Positions 1 to 8,523 are shown, numbered from the stretch's first letter. The stretch: DNA of 23,171 nt from an uncultured Solirubrobacter sp. (GCA_937871635.1 CALMNS010000120.1:1-23171), one strand, 5' to 3'. Made by a program: numbers and translations. The notes: generated by a model not told the origin, from the sequence alone.

Positions 1-131
1 GCCGCGGCCTCTGAGGTGGCGTCAGCGACGCTGGTCGGGATGCCGGCGAGCGCCAGCAGCTGCGCGAACCCCGTCCCCATCGCGCCGGTGCCCACCACCG
101 CGGCACGCCGCGGCCACGTTGCCTCTGTCAT
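1..131 (-). CDS. 3-hydroxyacyl-CoA dehydrogenase-like NAD-binding protein (N-terminal part, cut by window edge)
   Basis: Only the first 43 codons are present; the gene runs off the left edge. The visible N-terminus, after MTEATWPRRAAV, carries the Rossmann dinucleotide-binding motif VGTGAMGTGFAQLLALAG. This is the pattern of the 3-hydroxyacyl-CoA dehydrogenase NAD-binding domain, which normally reads GxGxMGxGIAQ; a 3-hydroxyisobutyrate dehydrogenase-type enzyme is the alternative. The start is the ATG at 129-131, preceded by a GAGGAG-type ribosome binding site in the 21-base gap to the lacI-family gene. It is probably the tenth gene of the leftward operon. With the acyl-CoA synthetase four genes upstream it suggests CoA-thioester chemistry in the same pathway. 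The specific substrate cannot be read from this fragment. Confidence 0.75.
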   Translation of the reverse strand, partial: MTEATWPRRAAVVGTGAMGTGFAQLLALAGIPTSVADATSEAA

Positions 132-152
132 CTCCCGCTCCTCGCGCCCACG

Positions 153-1187
153 TCAGGTCGATCCATCGTCGAGAGGCTCGGTCTTCGCCGGGCCGGTCGA
201 GGCGCGCCGCACCAGCGACGCCGCGTAGACGCGGCGCTGCGGCTCCTCGTCCATTGCCAGGCCGCCGATCCGCTGAAGGACGAGCCGCGCCGCCTCGCGC
301 GCCATGTCGCCCATGGGCTGGCGGATCGTGGTCAGGCTGAACATTTCCCAGGCCGCCATCTCGATGTCGTCATAGCCCATCAGCGACAGGTCGTCGGAGA
401 CTCGGAGGCCGAGCTGCAGCGCCGCGTCGAGGGCCCCGAACGCGACGACGTCGTCGGCGCAGAAGATGGCGGTTGGAGGATCCGGCCGGCGCATGAGGTC
501 GGCGCACCACTGCGAGCCGACCTGGTGCGTGTACAGGCCCTCGCGCCGCAACCGCTCGTCGAACGGGGTCCCGAACTCGGCGAGCACGCGCCGGAACTCC
601 CGCTCGCGATCGCGGAACACCGCCAACGACGACGGCCCGGTGATTAGCCCGATCCGGCGATGGCCGAGCTCGTGCAGGTGGCGGGCGGCCAGGATGCCAC
701 CCATCCCGTAGTCCGACAGAACCCGGTCGAAGCCTTGACGCTCGATCTCGCGGTTGATCAGGACGACCGGCATCCCGCGCGACGCCAAGCGGATCGGTGC
801 CTCGTCCGCTGACCTCGACGACGCGAAGATGACCCCGTCGACGGACCCTCCGAGGACGTCGACGAGCTCCGTCCCGCGTCCGAAATCCAGCCGGTCGGTC
901 ACCAGGAAGGAGCGGTAGCCGGCGAGGTTGAGCTCATCCTGGATCCCGTCCACGATCTCTAGGAAGTACGGGTTCCGCAGGTCGGCGACGACCACGCCGA
1001 CCGTCTGGGACCGCCGCGACTTCAACGATTGCGCCGAGCGGTTCGGCATGTAGCCCAGTCGGTCGGCGACCTCGGCCACACGGTGCCGGGTCTCCACGGT
1101 CACTCGCGCGTCGCCGCGCATGGCGCGCGAGACCGTCGACTGCGAGACCCCGGCTTCACGGGCGATGTCGCGGCTGGTCGGTGCCAT
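153..1187 (-). CDS. LacI-family transcriptional regulator (full length)
   Basis: 344 aa, normal length for the family. Residues 1-60 form the DNA-binding headpiece: a helix-turn-helix (TSRDIAREAGVSQSTVSRAM) and a hinge (LGYMPNRSAQSLKSRRS). The rest is a periplasmic-binding-protein-like effector domain starting at TVGVVVADLRNPYF and ending with the typical MGYDDIEMAAW and LTTIRQPMGDMA segments. Family members repress catabolic operons by binding even-spaced palindromes with a central CG and are usually released by a pathway metabolite. It sits inside the operon it probably controls, 19 nt downstream of the flavoprotein gene. Its likely target is the 16-bp near-palindrome found at 9746, 9922 and 15141. 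No strong ribosome binding site is visible before the ATG. Family assignment is secure; target and effector are inferred. Confidence 0.95.
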   Translation of the reverse strand: MAPTSRDIAREAGVSQSTVSRAMRGDARVTVETRHRVAEVADRLGYMPNRSAQSLKSRRSQTVGVVVADLRNPYFLEIVDGIQDELNLAGYRSFLVTDRLDFGRGTELVDVLGGSVDGVIFASSRSADEAPIRLASRGMPVVLINREIERQGFDRVLSDYGMGGILAARHLHELGHRRIGLITGPSSLAVFRDREREFRRVLAEFGTPFDERLRREGLYTHQVGSQWCADLMRRPDPPTAIFCADDVVAFGALDAALQLGLRVSDDLSLMGYDDIEMAAWEMFSLTTIRQPMGDMAREAARLVLQRIGGLAMDEEPQRRVYAASLVRRASTGPAKTEPLDDGST

Positions 1188-1206
1188 GGTCCGAAGGGCC
1201 CGGATG

Positions 1207-1878
1207 CTATTCGGTGAGGCCGCGGTCGAAGAGCGTGCCCGGGACGCCCCGGCGCCAGGCGCGATCGACGTACGGGGAGGGATGCGCCACCCGTCCCGCG
1301 GCGAGCTGACGCGCGATCGAGGCGATGTGCTCGCCGTGGAGCTCGGCGGTCGCGAGGTCGCTGGGGGGAGGCGCTGCCGGCGGCCGCTCGTCGATGTTCG
1401 CCTGGCTCATCACACCGAGGTACCCGCCCATGCGGTTCAAGGCCTCCAAAGGCGAGGTCGTCGACGCGTAGTGGCCGCCGATCTGCCGCACGGGAACCCA
1501 GATCATGCCGAGCTGCGCGGCGAAGATCGCGAGGTCCTGCAGGGTGTTGAGCTTGTCGCCCGACGGCCCCGAGGAGACGGTGAAGCCACCGGCGACCTTG
1601 TTGAGCCACATGCGCTCGAGCCACACCTCGCCCGCCATCCGCTCGATGAACGCCTTGAACACGGCGCTCACCGACCCGATGTACGTGGGCGAGCCGAAGA
1701 TGAGCGCATCGGCGGCGTGCAGGGTGTCCCAGTGCGCGTCGACGTCCTCGACCGGCACGAGCGTCACCGTCGTACCCTCCACGGCGCGAGCTCCACGCGC
1801 GGCGGCCTGCGCCAGCGCCGCGGTCGACCCGCGGTAGGCGCTGTGGTAGGCGACGGCGACGCTCGTCGGGACGGTCAC
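1207..1878 (-). CDS. WrbA/flavodoxin-like NAD(P)H-dependent FMN oxidoreductase
   Basis: 223 aa. The N-terminus AYHSAYRGSTAALAQAAARG matches the FMN phosphate-binding loop of flavodoxin-fold proteins (S/T-x-x-G-x-T-like, here SAYRGST). The segment FGSPTYIGSVSAVFKAFIE is the second FMN-contact strand typical of WrbA and NADPH-dependent FMN reductases. Such enzymes carry out two-electron reduction of quinones or supply reduced flavin. The start is a GTG whose bases overlap the stop of the acyl-CoA synthetase gene (GTGA at 1875-1878), so the two are translationally coupled. Its likely job is a reductive step on a pathway intermediate, or quinone protection, but nothing in the sequence fixes the substrate. 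About 30 residues at the C-terminus extend past the flavodoxin core. Confidence 0.88.
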   Translation of the reverse strand: MTVPTSVAVAYHSAYRGSTAALAQAAARGARAVEGTTVTLVPVEDVDAHWDTLHAADALIFGSPTYIGSVSAVFKAFIERMAGEVWLERMWLNKVAGGFTVSSGPSGDKLNTLQDLAIFAAQLGMIWVPVRQIGGHYASTTSPLEALNRMGGYLGVMSQANIDERPPAAPPPSDLATAELHGEHIASIARQLAAGRVAHPSPYVDRAWRRGVPGTLFDRGLTE

Positions 1879-3413
1879 GTGGCCGAGTGCCGTTCCTCGC
1901 GCAGCACGCGCCGCAGGACCTTGCCCGCTGCGTTGCGTGGGAGCCCGTCGACCTGCTCGACCACCTTCGGCACCTTGTACGACGACAGCTCCGTGCGGCA
2001 GTAGGCGAGCACGGCATCGGCGTCGACCGAGTCCGAGCCCGGAGCACCCGTGACGACCGCGTGGATCGTCTCGCCCCAGCGTTCGTCTGTCACACCGAAC
2101 ACCGATGCCTCGCCGACCATGGGGTGGCGCACGAGCACCTCCTCGACCTCCCGCGGGAACACGTTCAGCCCGCCGGTGATGATCTTGTCGCCCTTGCGGT
2201 CGACGAGGTAGAGGTAGCCCTCCTCGTCCTGTCGCGCCATGTCACCGGCCGAGAACCACCCGTCGCGCAGCGCCGCCGCCGTCGCCTCAGGCCGCCCCTG
2301 GTAGCCCGTGAAGAGGTAGGGCGAGCGCGAGAACAGCTCGCCCACCTCGCCCCGCTCGACCGGTAGGCCGTCGTCACCGAGGAGGCTGACCTCGGTGGCC
2401 GGGAACGGCAGCCCGACCGAGCGCTCCTTGCGCAGCTGGTCGGCCGGCGGCAGGTTGGAGACCACGCCGCCTTCCGTCGAGCCGTAGCACTCGAACAGCA
2501 GGTCGTCGCCGAGCGCGGCGACGATCCGCTCCTTCATGGCCTGCGCCAGCGGGGCGGCGTTCGAGATGACCGACTTCAACGAGCCGCGGCCGGCCCGCGC
2601 GACGACATCGTCGCCGAGCCCGAAGAGCGCATGGAAGTGCGTCGGGACCATGAAGACGTTCGTGATCGGCTCGACGCGCAGCGCTCGGAGCACCTGCTCG
2701 GGGTCGAACTTGGTCAGCACCGTGGCGGTTCCGCCGAGGAACAGGTTCGCCAGCGTGAAGGACAGCCCCGCGCCGTGGTACATCGGCGCGACGGTCAGAC
2801 CCTGATCGCGCGGGCCGAAGGCCCCGTACTCGGCGGCCATCGCCAGGTAGTTCAGGGTCCGCGAGCGGTGGGGGCACAGCACGCCCTTGGGTTCGCCGGT
2901 CGTCCCGGAGGTGTAGTGGATGACCATCGTGTCCCACTCGTCCGGGACGACGCCGGGGTGGGCCGCCGACGCGTCGCCGAGCCATCGCTCATAGGACTCG
3001 CCCAGCGTCACGACCGGGATGCCGAAGCGGTCACCGAGGTCCCACGCGACATCGGCGAGCTGCTCGTCGGCGAAGATCGCACGGGCTTGGCTGTCGCCGA
3101 CGATGTGCTCCATCTCCGCTGGCGCTGCGCGAGGCGAGACCGTCGCGGGCGCGAGGCCGGCGCCGGCGAGGCCGACGACGAGCTCGGCGTACTCGAGCCG
3201 GTTCGGCGCGAGGATCGCCACGTGGGCGCCCGGCGCGAGCTCGAGCCCCTGCAGCGCGGCGTTGCCGACCCGGTGCACCCGGTCGCGGAGCGACGCATAG
3301 GTCAGCGCGCGATCGCCTTCGCGCAGCGCGACCTTGGCCGGTGTGCGGCCCGCCGACACGCGGATGCCGTCCGCCACGGTGAGCGGCACGTACGTCGCGG
3401 GGATCGCCGTCAT
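1875..3413 (-). CDS. Acyl-CoA synthetase (AMP-forming, ANL superfamily)
   Basis: 512 aa, the usual size for this family. The P-loop-like A3 motif YTSGTTGEPKG lies at residues 167-177, followed by the A5 motif ECYGSTE, the adenylate-binding core GYLYLVDRKGDKIITGG, and the A10 motif RNAAGKVLRR with the catalytic lysine near the C-terminus. The reaction is carboxylate + ATP + CoA to acyl-CoA via an acyl-adenylate. The aspartate-lysine hinge (DRKG) that swings the C-terminal domain is intact. The ATG overlaps the stop of the amidohydrolase gene (ATGA 3410-3413). Because a nitrilase and an amidase-type hydrolase precede it in the operon, the substrate is plausibly the acid they release (inference). 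Specificity, whether aryl, medium-chain or other, cannot be assigned. Confidence 0.95.
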   Translation of the reverse strand: MTAIPATYVPLTVADGIRVSAGRTPAKVALREGDRALTYASLRDRVHRVGNAALQGLELAPGAHVAILAPNRLEYAELVVGLAGAGLAPATVSPRAAPAEMEHIVGDSQARAIFADEQLADVAWDLGDRFGIPVVTLGESYERWLGDASAAHPGVVPDEWDTMVIHYTSGTTGEPKGVLCPHRSRTLNYLAMAAEYGAFGPRDQGLTVAPMYHGAGLSFTLANLFLGGTATVLTKFDPEQVLRALRVEPITNVFMVPTHFHALFGLGDDVVARAGRGSLKSVISNAAPLAQAMKERIVAALGDDLLFECYGSTEGGVVSNLPPADQLRKERSVGLPFPATEVSLLGDDGLPVERGEVGELFSRSPYLFTGYQGRPEATAAALRDGWFSAGDMARQDEEGYLYLVDRKGDKIITGGLNVFPREVEEVLVRHPMVGEASVFGVTDERWGETIHAVVTGAPGSDSVDADAVLAYCRTELSSYKVPKVVEQVDGLPRNAAGKVLRRVLREERHSAT

Positions 3414-4288
3414 GAGAGTCCGAAGACGCGCAGCGCGTTGTCGCGCAGGAACCTGCGCCGGGACGCCGGGCGGAGACCGAGCCCGTCGATCTCCTCGATC
3501 GCACGTTCAGGCCCGATCACGGGCCAGTCCGTCCCGAACAGGCACTTGTCGGCGCCCCACGAGTCGACGTACCGGACGAACTCCTTCGGCCAGTGCCGCG
3601 GGGCATAGGCGTCACCGGACACGTACACGTTCTCGTGCTTGAAGGCCACGGCGATCATCTCCTCCGTCCATGGCCAGCCCATGTGGATGCCGATGACCTT
3701 CAGCTCGGGGAAGTCGATCGCGATGTGCTCGAGCGTGATCGGCTTGCCGACGCTCTCGAGGATCCGGTCGCGCCGGTAGTCCAGGCAGTGCCCGACCTGC
3801 ATCATGATGGGGATGCCGAGCTCGCAGCACTTGGTGTAGTACGGGTAGTAGCGGCGGTCGTCCGGCGCGAGCCCGAACCAGTGCGGGTACAGGTGCGCAC
3901 CGATGAACCCGAGGTCTTCGACGGCCTCCTCGAGCTCGCGGACGCCGTTCATCTTGCGCGTCGGGTCGACTCCGGCGAGGCCGTGGAACCGGCCCGGGAA
4001 GGCCGAGCAGTACTCGGCGATGCGCTCGTACGGGATGGCGTAGGAGTGCTTGACGTTCAGGTCGCCGGCGCGCGTGGCGATCAGCAGGGACCGTTCGACG
4101 CCGGCGCGGTCCATCATCCCGACGTACTGGTCGAGCTCGATCCCGCGGCGCATGTCCTCGGGCATCCGGACCTTGTCCATGAAGTGCTGGTCGACGCCGA
4201 CCTGGTCCTCGGCGATCTCGCGGGGAGTGTGAGGCGCGACGACGATGTCGATCGCTCCGTAGCTCTCCGGCTCGGTCGTAGTGGTCAT
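3410..4288 (-). CDS. Amidohydrolase-2 (ACMSD-type) family protein lacking the N-terminal HxH metal motif
   Basis: 292 aa TIM-barrel protein of the amidohydrolase-2/ACMSD-like group, whose members hydrolyse or decarboxylate ring-derived acids. Family marks are AHLYPHWFG, QVGHCLDYR, the GIHMGWPW strand and the terminal FGTDWP with the metal-binding Asp. The expected first metal motif (DxHxH after strand 1) is missing: that place reads AIDIVVAPHTP, which keeps the aspartate but not the histidine pair. Metal binding may therefore be altered or lost, and function should not be transferred from canonical members. The ATG has a GAGGAG ribosome binding site in the 8-base gap after the isochorismatase gene. 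The gene is coupled to the acyl-CoA synthetase by an ATGA overlap. Fold assignment is firm; activity is unknown. Confidence 0.88.
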   Translation of the reverse strand: MTTTTEPESYGAIDIVVAPHTPREIAEDQVGVDQHFMDKVRMPEDMRRGIELDQYVGMMDRAGVERSLLIATRAGDLNVKHSYAIPYERIAEYCSAFPGRFHGLAGVDPTRKMNGVRELEEAVEDLGFIGAHLYPHWFGLAPDDRRYYPYYTKCCELGIPIMMQVGHCLDYRRDRILESVGKPITLEHIAIDFPELKVIGIHMGWPWTEEMIAVAFKHENVYVSGDAYAPRHWPKEFVRYVDSWGADKCLFGTDWPVIGPERAIEEIDGLGLRPASRRRFLRDNALRVFGLS

Positions 4289-4296
4289 GGTGCTCC

Positions 4297-4911
4297 TCAG
4301 GGCGCCGCGTTCGCGGGTTGGGGGACGATCGCGTCGATGGTCACGACATCGCCCATGCAGAGCTCGATCGTCCGCAGGGATGCGTCGTGCAGATCGGGGT
4401 GCGTCGAGGCGCAGGCGTCGGCGGCGACGACGAGCCGCAGGTCGCGGGTGAACGCGTCGCGAGCGGTGGACTCGACGCAGACGTTGGTCGTGAACCCGCA
4501 GAGGACCACGGTGTCGACACCGAGCCCGGCCAGGTGCTCCTCGAGGCCGGTCGCATGGAAGGCGCTGAAGCGGGTCTTGTCGATGACGAGCTCCCCGTCG
4601 CGGGGAGCCAGCTCAGGCAGGAGCGCGGCGTCGGCGGTTCCGGCGCGCAGCGCGCCCGGCACCTGCAGCTGGGATGACCGCTGAGCGAGCAGCCCCGCGT
4701 CCCCGCCGTCGGCGGCCAGGACGTAACGGGCCAGCACGACGGGCCGGCCCGTCGTGCGCCAGGCGTCGAGCAGCCGGATCACCGTGGGCACGGCCGCGGC
4801 GCAGTGGCGATGCTCCCCGCCACCGAGCGCGAGGGAGCCGTCGGCATCGCAGAAGGCACGCTGCACGTCGACCACGATCAACGCGGCGCGGTCCAGGGCC
4901 GGCAGCGTCAT
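4297..4911 (-). CDS. Isochorismatase-family cysteine hydrolase (amidase-like)
   Basis: 204 aa with the complete Asp-Lys-Cys triad of the family: D15 in LIVVDVQRAF, K112 in VIDKTRFSAF and C145 in TTNVCVESTARDA, with the usual cis-peptide region just before the cysteine. Family members hydrolyse amides (nicotinamide, carbamoyl compounds, maleamate) or isochorismate. The DKTRFSAF and TNVCVESTARDA signatures point to the amidase-like majority. I start it at the ATG 4909-4911, not at an upstream in-frame ATG, because this start overlaps the nitrilase stop as ATGA and gives the family's normal N-terminus. Directly after a nitrilase, it could finish an amide released by incomplete nitrile hydrolysis, or act on a separate C-N bond. 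It differs clearly from the second isochorismatase-fold gene at 21115. Confidence 0.93.
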   Translation of the reverse strand: MTLPALDRAALIVVDVQRAFCDADGSLALGGGEHRHCAAAVPTVIRLLDAWRTTGRPVVLARYVLAADGGDAGLLAQRSSQLQVPGALRAGTADAALLPELAPRDGELVIDKTRFSAFHATGLEEHLAGLGVDTVVLCGFTTNVCVESTARDAFTRDLRLVVAADACASTHPDLHDASLRTIELCMGDVVTIDAIVPQPANAAP

Positions 4912-5876
4912 CGGCCGTCCGGTCCGTCGGGCGCCCAGGCCTCCTTGGCCCCCTCGTCGATCCACAGCCGCAGGACCTCACTTCGCGCGTAGTGCCCGCG
5001 CGCGTCGATCAGCGTGTGCATCGCGTCGATGGCGCGCAGGTCGACGTCCGCGACGAGCAGGGTCTCCTCCGAGCCGACGTGCGGGCCGGCGACGATCATC
5101 CCCTGGGGGTCGATGATCGCCGACCAGCCGCCACCGGCCGGCTGCAGGTCCTGGGGGCCCAGCTCGGCGTCCATGACGTCGACCATGTCCTGGGTGAGCG
5201 GGTCCTGGGCGACGACGACGAAGCACTGGGCCGTGAGCGCGTGGGTCCGGCACATGGCCTCGACCTGAAGGTCGTAGCTCTCCTCCATCCCGCGATGCGT
5301 GGCCAGGCCGGGCCACGACGCGGCGTGGACCTGCTCGCCCTTGAGGATCAGCGCCTGCCGCGCGAGGTTCATCGTGTGCTCCCAGCAGACGAGGCCCCCC
5401 ACGCGGCCGAGCCGGGTGTCGAAGACCGACAGGGTCGAGCCGTCGCCCTGCCCCCAGACGTAGCGCTCGGCGTAGGTGGGCTGCAGCTTGCGATGCTTGC
5501 CCAGCAGGACGCCGTGCTCGTCGATGTGGACCTGGGTGTTGTAGAGCGTGCCGCCGTCGCGTTCGCTGACGCCGAGGACGACGTTGACCTTCGCCTCACG
5601 CGCGGCCTCCTGCACGCGTGACACGAGCGGCCCTGGGATCTCTACCGACGCCCCGCGGTAGCGGGTGTGCACGTCGAACTGCGCCGCCGGCGGGTACAGG
5701 TTGATCCAGTAGGGGAAGCCGGGGACGTACACCTCGGGGAACACCAGCAGCGCGATCTCTTGCCGGCCCGCCTCGGCGATGAGCCCGCAGGCCTTCTCCA
5801 CCGTCGCCTCGGCGTCGAGCAGGACGGGCGAGGCGTGCGCGGCGGCGACCTTGAACGGCGCGGTGACCCCGCTCAT
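4908..5876 (-). CDS. Nitrilase (carbon-nitrogen hydrolase family)
   Basis: 322 aa. The Glu-Lys-Cys catalytic set is intact: E48 in LLVFPEVYVPGFPYW, K130 in KHRKLQPTYAER and C164 in GGLVCWEHTMNLAR. The HRKLxPTxxER, WGQGDGS and CWEH segments are those of true nitrilases and cyanide hydratases rather than of aliphatic amidases or ureidopropionases, so hydrolysis of a nitrile to an acid plus ammonia (EC 3.5.5.1-type) is the best call. The ATG at 5874-5876 overlaps the permease stop (ATGA) and is followed at once by a conserved-type strand (FKVAAAHASPVLLD); longer in-frame extensions are shadows of the permease gene. Placement right after an importer suggests it acts on the imported compound or an early product of it. 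Confidence 0.94.
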   Translation of the reverse strand: MSGVTAPFKVAAAHASPVLLDAEATVEKACGLIAEAGRQEIALLVFPEVYVPGFPYWINLYPPAAQFDVHTRYRGASVEIPGPLVSRVQEAAREAKVNVVLGVSERDGGTLYNTQVHIDEHGVLLGKHRKLQPTYAERYVWGQGDGSTLSVFDTRLGRVGGLVCWEHTMNLARQALILKGEQVHAASWPGLATHRGMEESYDLQVEAMCRTHALTAQCFVVVAQDPLTQDMVDVMDAELGPQDLQPAGGGWSAIIDPQGMIVAGPHVGSEETLLVADVDLRAIDAMHTLIDARGHYARSEVLRLWIDEGAKEAWAPDGPDGR

Positions 5877-6907
5877 GACTGGGGCCCCGCGATCGACTCC
5901 GACCCACGGCTCGCGAGCTGTGAGAGGCCGACGGCGATCACGAGCGCCGCGCCGTAGAAGAGCTGCTGGACATAGGCGGCCGCGCCCATGAGCTGCAGCC
6001 CGGTGATGCCGGTGGCCAGGAAGTAGGTGGCGATGAGCGTGCCCCAGGCGTTGAAGCGCCCAGGCAGGATGGCCGTCGCGCCGAGGAACGCGCCGGCGAA
6101 CGCGGGGAGCAGGAACGACGGCCCCGAGGTCGGGTCCGCCGAGCCCGACGTCCCGGCGTAGAGCACGCCCGCCACCCCGGCGATGAGGGCCGCGGCCACG
6201 AGGGCGCCGATGCGCACGCGGTCCACCCGCAGGCCGCTGAGCCTGGCGACCGAGCGTCCGCGGCCGACGATCAGCATGCGGCGGCCCAGCGCGGTGAACT
6301 CGAAGACGTACCAGAGGACGGCCGTGGCGGCCAGCGCGTAGAAGAACTCGATCGGGATGCCCAGGACGCTCTGCTCGACGGTCCACTTGACGAGGCCGTC
6401 GGACACGCCGGAGATCGTGGTCTGCTTGGCGATCATCAGCGTCAGCCCGAAGGTGAACGTCCCCGTGCCGAGCGTGACGATGATGGGGTCGATGCGCCCG
6501 ACCGTCGACGCGAGCCCGTTGACCAGGCCGATGCAGCCCGAGGCGAGGACCGCGACGACGATCGCCGGGACGATCGGCCAGCCCTGCTCCACGTTGAGCA
6601 CCGCCACCAGCACGCTCGAGAACGTCAGCGTGTAGGCCAGTGAGAGGTCGATGTCCCCCGTGGTGAGCGGGATCAGCAGGCCCAGGGTCAGGATGAGGAA
6701 GACCGCCTGCGTGGACAGCATCGAGGCCCAGTTGGCCGAGGTGGCGAAGGTGTCCGGCCGCAGGACGGTGAAGAGGACGATCAGCCCGATCCAGGCCACC
6801 GGGAGCGCGAAGCGCCGCACGAGGTCGCCACCCCCGCGCGGGTGGGATCGAGGCGGAGCGGACGGGTCGGCCGCGGGGGCGTCGGTGGGGGTGGTCGAGA
6901 TCGACAC
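5873..6907 (-). CDS. ABC importer permease (RbsC/CUT2 type)
   Basis: 344 aa integral membrane protein with a hydrophilic, proline-rich N-terminal tail of about 30 residues and then roughly eight to ten hydrophobic segments. The conserved NGLASTVGRIDPIIVTLGTGTF region and the FTALGRRMLIVGRGRSVARLSGLRV stretch are the cytoplasmic coupling segments of ribose-type (CUT2) permeases. The start is a GTG at 6905-6907, chosen because GGAGG stands nine bases upstream; reading further upstream only gives shadow sequence of the ATPase gene region. A single permease gene implies a homodimeric channel, as in RbsC. Substrate class cannot be inferred from the permease alone; CUT2 systems carry sugars but also autoinducers, nucleosides and other small molecules. 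Confidence 0.93.
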   Translation of the reverse strand: MSISTTPTDAPAADPSAPPRSHPRGGGDLVRRFALPVAWIGLIVLFTVLRPDTFATSANWASMLSTQAVFLILTLGLLIPLTTGDIDLSLAYTLTFSSVLVAVLNVEQGWPIVPAIVVAVLASGCIGLVNGLASTVGRIDPIIVTLGTGTFTFGLTLMIAKQTTISGVSDGLVKWTVEQSVLGIPIEFFYALAATAVLWYVFEFTALGRRMLIVGRGRSVARLSGLRVDRVRIGALVAAALIAGVAGVLYAGTSGSADPTSGPSFLLPAFAGAFLGATAILPGRFNAWGTLIATYFLATGITGLQLMGAAAYVQQLFYGAALVIAVGLSQLASRGSESIAGPQS

Positions 6908-6930
6908 GGTGTCAGTCCTCCGTCGGCAGT
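6891..6930 (-). promoter_or_regulatory. Ribosome binding site deciding the permease GTG start
   Basis: In the 23-base gap after the ATPase gene the minus strand reads GGAGGACTGACACC immediately before GTG (6907). The GGAGG core stands nine bases from the GTG. This is the strongest Shine-Dalgarno in the leftward operon and settles the GTG start over any extension. Confidence 0.75.
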
Positions 6931-8523
6931 TCAGGTATGGACGGCGACCGCCGGCTCGGCGATCGCTTCGGCGAGGGTGACGCTCGACAGGCAGCGCTCG
7001 GTGATGCGGTCCTTGGTGACGTCCGTACCGGTCAGCTCGGCGACGACCGCGCCGCGAGCGAAGACGAGCACCCGGTCGCAGATGGCCGCGAGCTGCTCGT
7101 GGTCGGCGCTCGCGCAGATCACCGAGCGCCCGTCGTCCGCCGACGCCCGGATGACGTCGAAGATCTGGCCCCTCGCCCCGATGTCGACGCCCTGGGTGGG
7201 CTCGTGGAGGAGCAGCAGCCGCGGTTCGGTCTGCAGCCACTTGGCGATCAGGGCCTTCTGCTGGTTGCCGCCCGAGAGCGACGACAACGGCAGCTCCGGG
7301 TCGCGTGGCCGCACGTCGTAGCGATCCATCAGCTTCGCCGTCGCCTCGGTCATCGCGCGCCGTCGCAGCCGCGCTCGGTGCCCGTAGCGCCTGAGCACCG
7401 GCATCGTCACGTTGTCCGTGACGGAGAGGCTCGGGACGGCGCCGTCGTTCTTGCGGTCCGCGGGGATGAGGGCGATCCCCGCGGGGGTGGCGCGCCCCGG
7501 CGTCAACTCGGGCAGCGCGAACGAGCTGCCGTCGAGCACGAGCTGACCCGCCTCGGGCGGGTCGGCTCCGCACAGCGCATAGGGCAGCCGCTCGAACCCG
7601 GATCCGAGGAGCCCGGTCACCCCGAGGACCTCCCCGGCGCGGACCTCGAGGTCGACGTCCACGAGGGGATCGGCGCGCAGGCCGGTCACCCCGGCCAGCA
7701 GGGCCGCGCCCGCCGCCGGCGAGGCGCCGGAGTGCGCGGCGGGCATGAGCGCCTCCAGGCGCCGGCCGATGATGCGCTCGACCAGCGCGTCGTGGTCGGT
7801 CTCCGCCGAGCGCACCGTGGCGACGAGGCGGCCGTCGCGGAGCACCGTGACGCGGTCGGTGACGCGCAGGACCTCGTCTATGTCGTGGGAGACGAACAAC
7901 ACGCTGGCGCCCGACGCCGCGACCTCGCGCATCAGCGCGAACAGCTGCTCGACCTCCTCGCGCGGGAGGAAGACCGTCGGCTCGTCGAGGACGAGCAGTC
8001 CGCCGGGACGTCCCTCCTGCTCCCGGGACTTCCGCATCCCTTCCATGGCGCGTGCGATGGCGAGCTGCGCCCGCTGGACGGGCCGGACGTCGCTGACGAC
8101 GGCCCGCGGGTCGAGGCTGATGCCGTAGCGGGCGAACACCTCGTTCGCCCGCCGCCGCTCGTCCGCCCACGAGATCCGCATGCGACGGCCGGCCATCTCC
8201 CCCGCCCGCAGGTTCTCGACCACGCTCAGCGACTCGATGAGCCCCAGGTCCTGGTGGACGAACTCGAGCCCGAGCCGCTTCGGCGCGTCCGGCGCGAGCG
8301 GCAGCGGCACCGGGGTCCCGGCGACCTCCAGCCGGCCGCCGTCGGTCCCGTGGAACCCCGCGAGGACCTTGATCAGCGTCGACTTGCCCGAGCCGTTCTC
8401 GCCCAGGAGGCCGTGGATCTCACCCGGGGCCACCTCGAGGTCCACACCGTCGAGCGCGAGGACCCCGGAGAACCGCTTGGTGAGCCCCGTGAGCCGGATG
8501 CACGCCGGGACGGGCGAGGTCAT
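6931..8523 (-). CDS. ABC importer ATPase, tandem nucleotide-binding domains (RbsA/CUT2 type)
   Basis: 530 aa with two fused ABC domains, as in RbsA/MglA. Domain 1: Walker A GENGSGKST (41-49), Walker B LLVLDEPT (about 176-183), H-loop VSHD (H213). Its signature loop is degenerate: SDVRPVQRAQLAIARAM replaces LSGGQ. Domain 2: the Walker A region is degraded (GVTGLLGSGFERLPYAL, no GKS/T), but the signature LSGGNQQKALIAKWL is textbook, and the Walker B ends LHEPT instead of LDEPT. Complementary degeneracy, with one good Walker A paired with the other domain's good signature, is known in this family and implies one main catalytic site. The ATG follows the solute-binding protein stop by three bases. 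The degree of divergence hints at a subfamily that does not transport a standard sugar. Confidence 0.95.
   Translation of the reverse strand: MTSPVPACIRLTGLTKRFSGVLALDGVDLEVAPGEIHGLLGENGSGKSTLIKVLAGFHGTDGGRLEVAGTPVPLPLAPDAPKRLGLEFVHQDLGLIESLSVVENLRAGEMAGRRMRISWADERRRANEVFARYGISLDPRAVVSDVRPVQRAQLAIARAMEGMRKSREQEGRPGGLLVLDEPTVFLPREEVEQLFALMREVAASGASVLFVSHDIDEVLRVTDRVTVLRDGRLVATVRSAETDHDALVERIIGRRLEALMPAAHSGASPAAGAALLAGVTGLRADPLVDVDLEVRAGEVLGVTGLLGSGFERLPYALCGADPPEAGQLVLDGSSFALPELTPGRATPAGIALIPADRKNDGAVPSLSVTDNVTMPVLRRYGHRARLRRRAMTEATAKLMDRYDVRPRDPELPLSSLSGGNQQKALIAKWLQTEPRLLLLHEPTQGVDIGARGQIFDVIRASADDGRSVICASADHEQLAAICDRVLVFARGAVVAELTGTDVTKDRITERCLSSVTLAEAIAEPAVAVHT

Noticed and set aside
5877..6386. 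N-terminal extension of the nitrilase
   Set aside because: It reads through the permease gene in another frame; the ATG at 5876 overlaps the permease stop and gives the normal nitrilase start.
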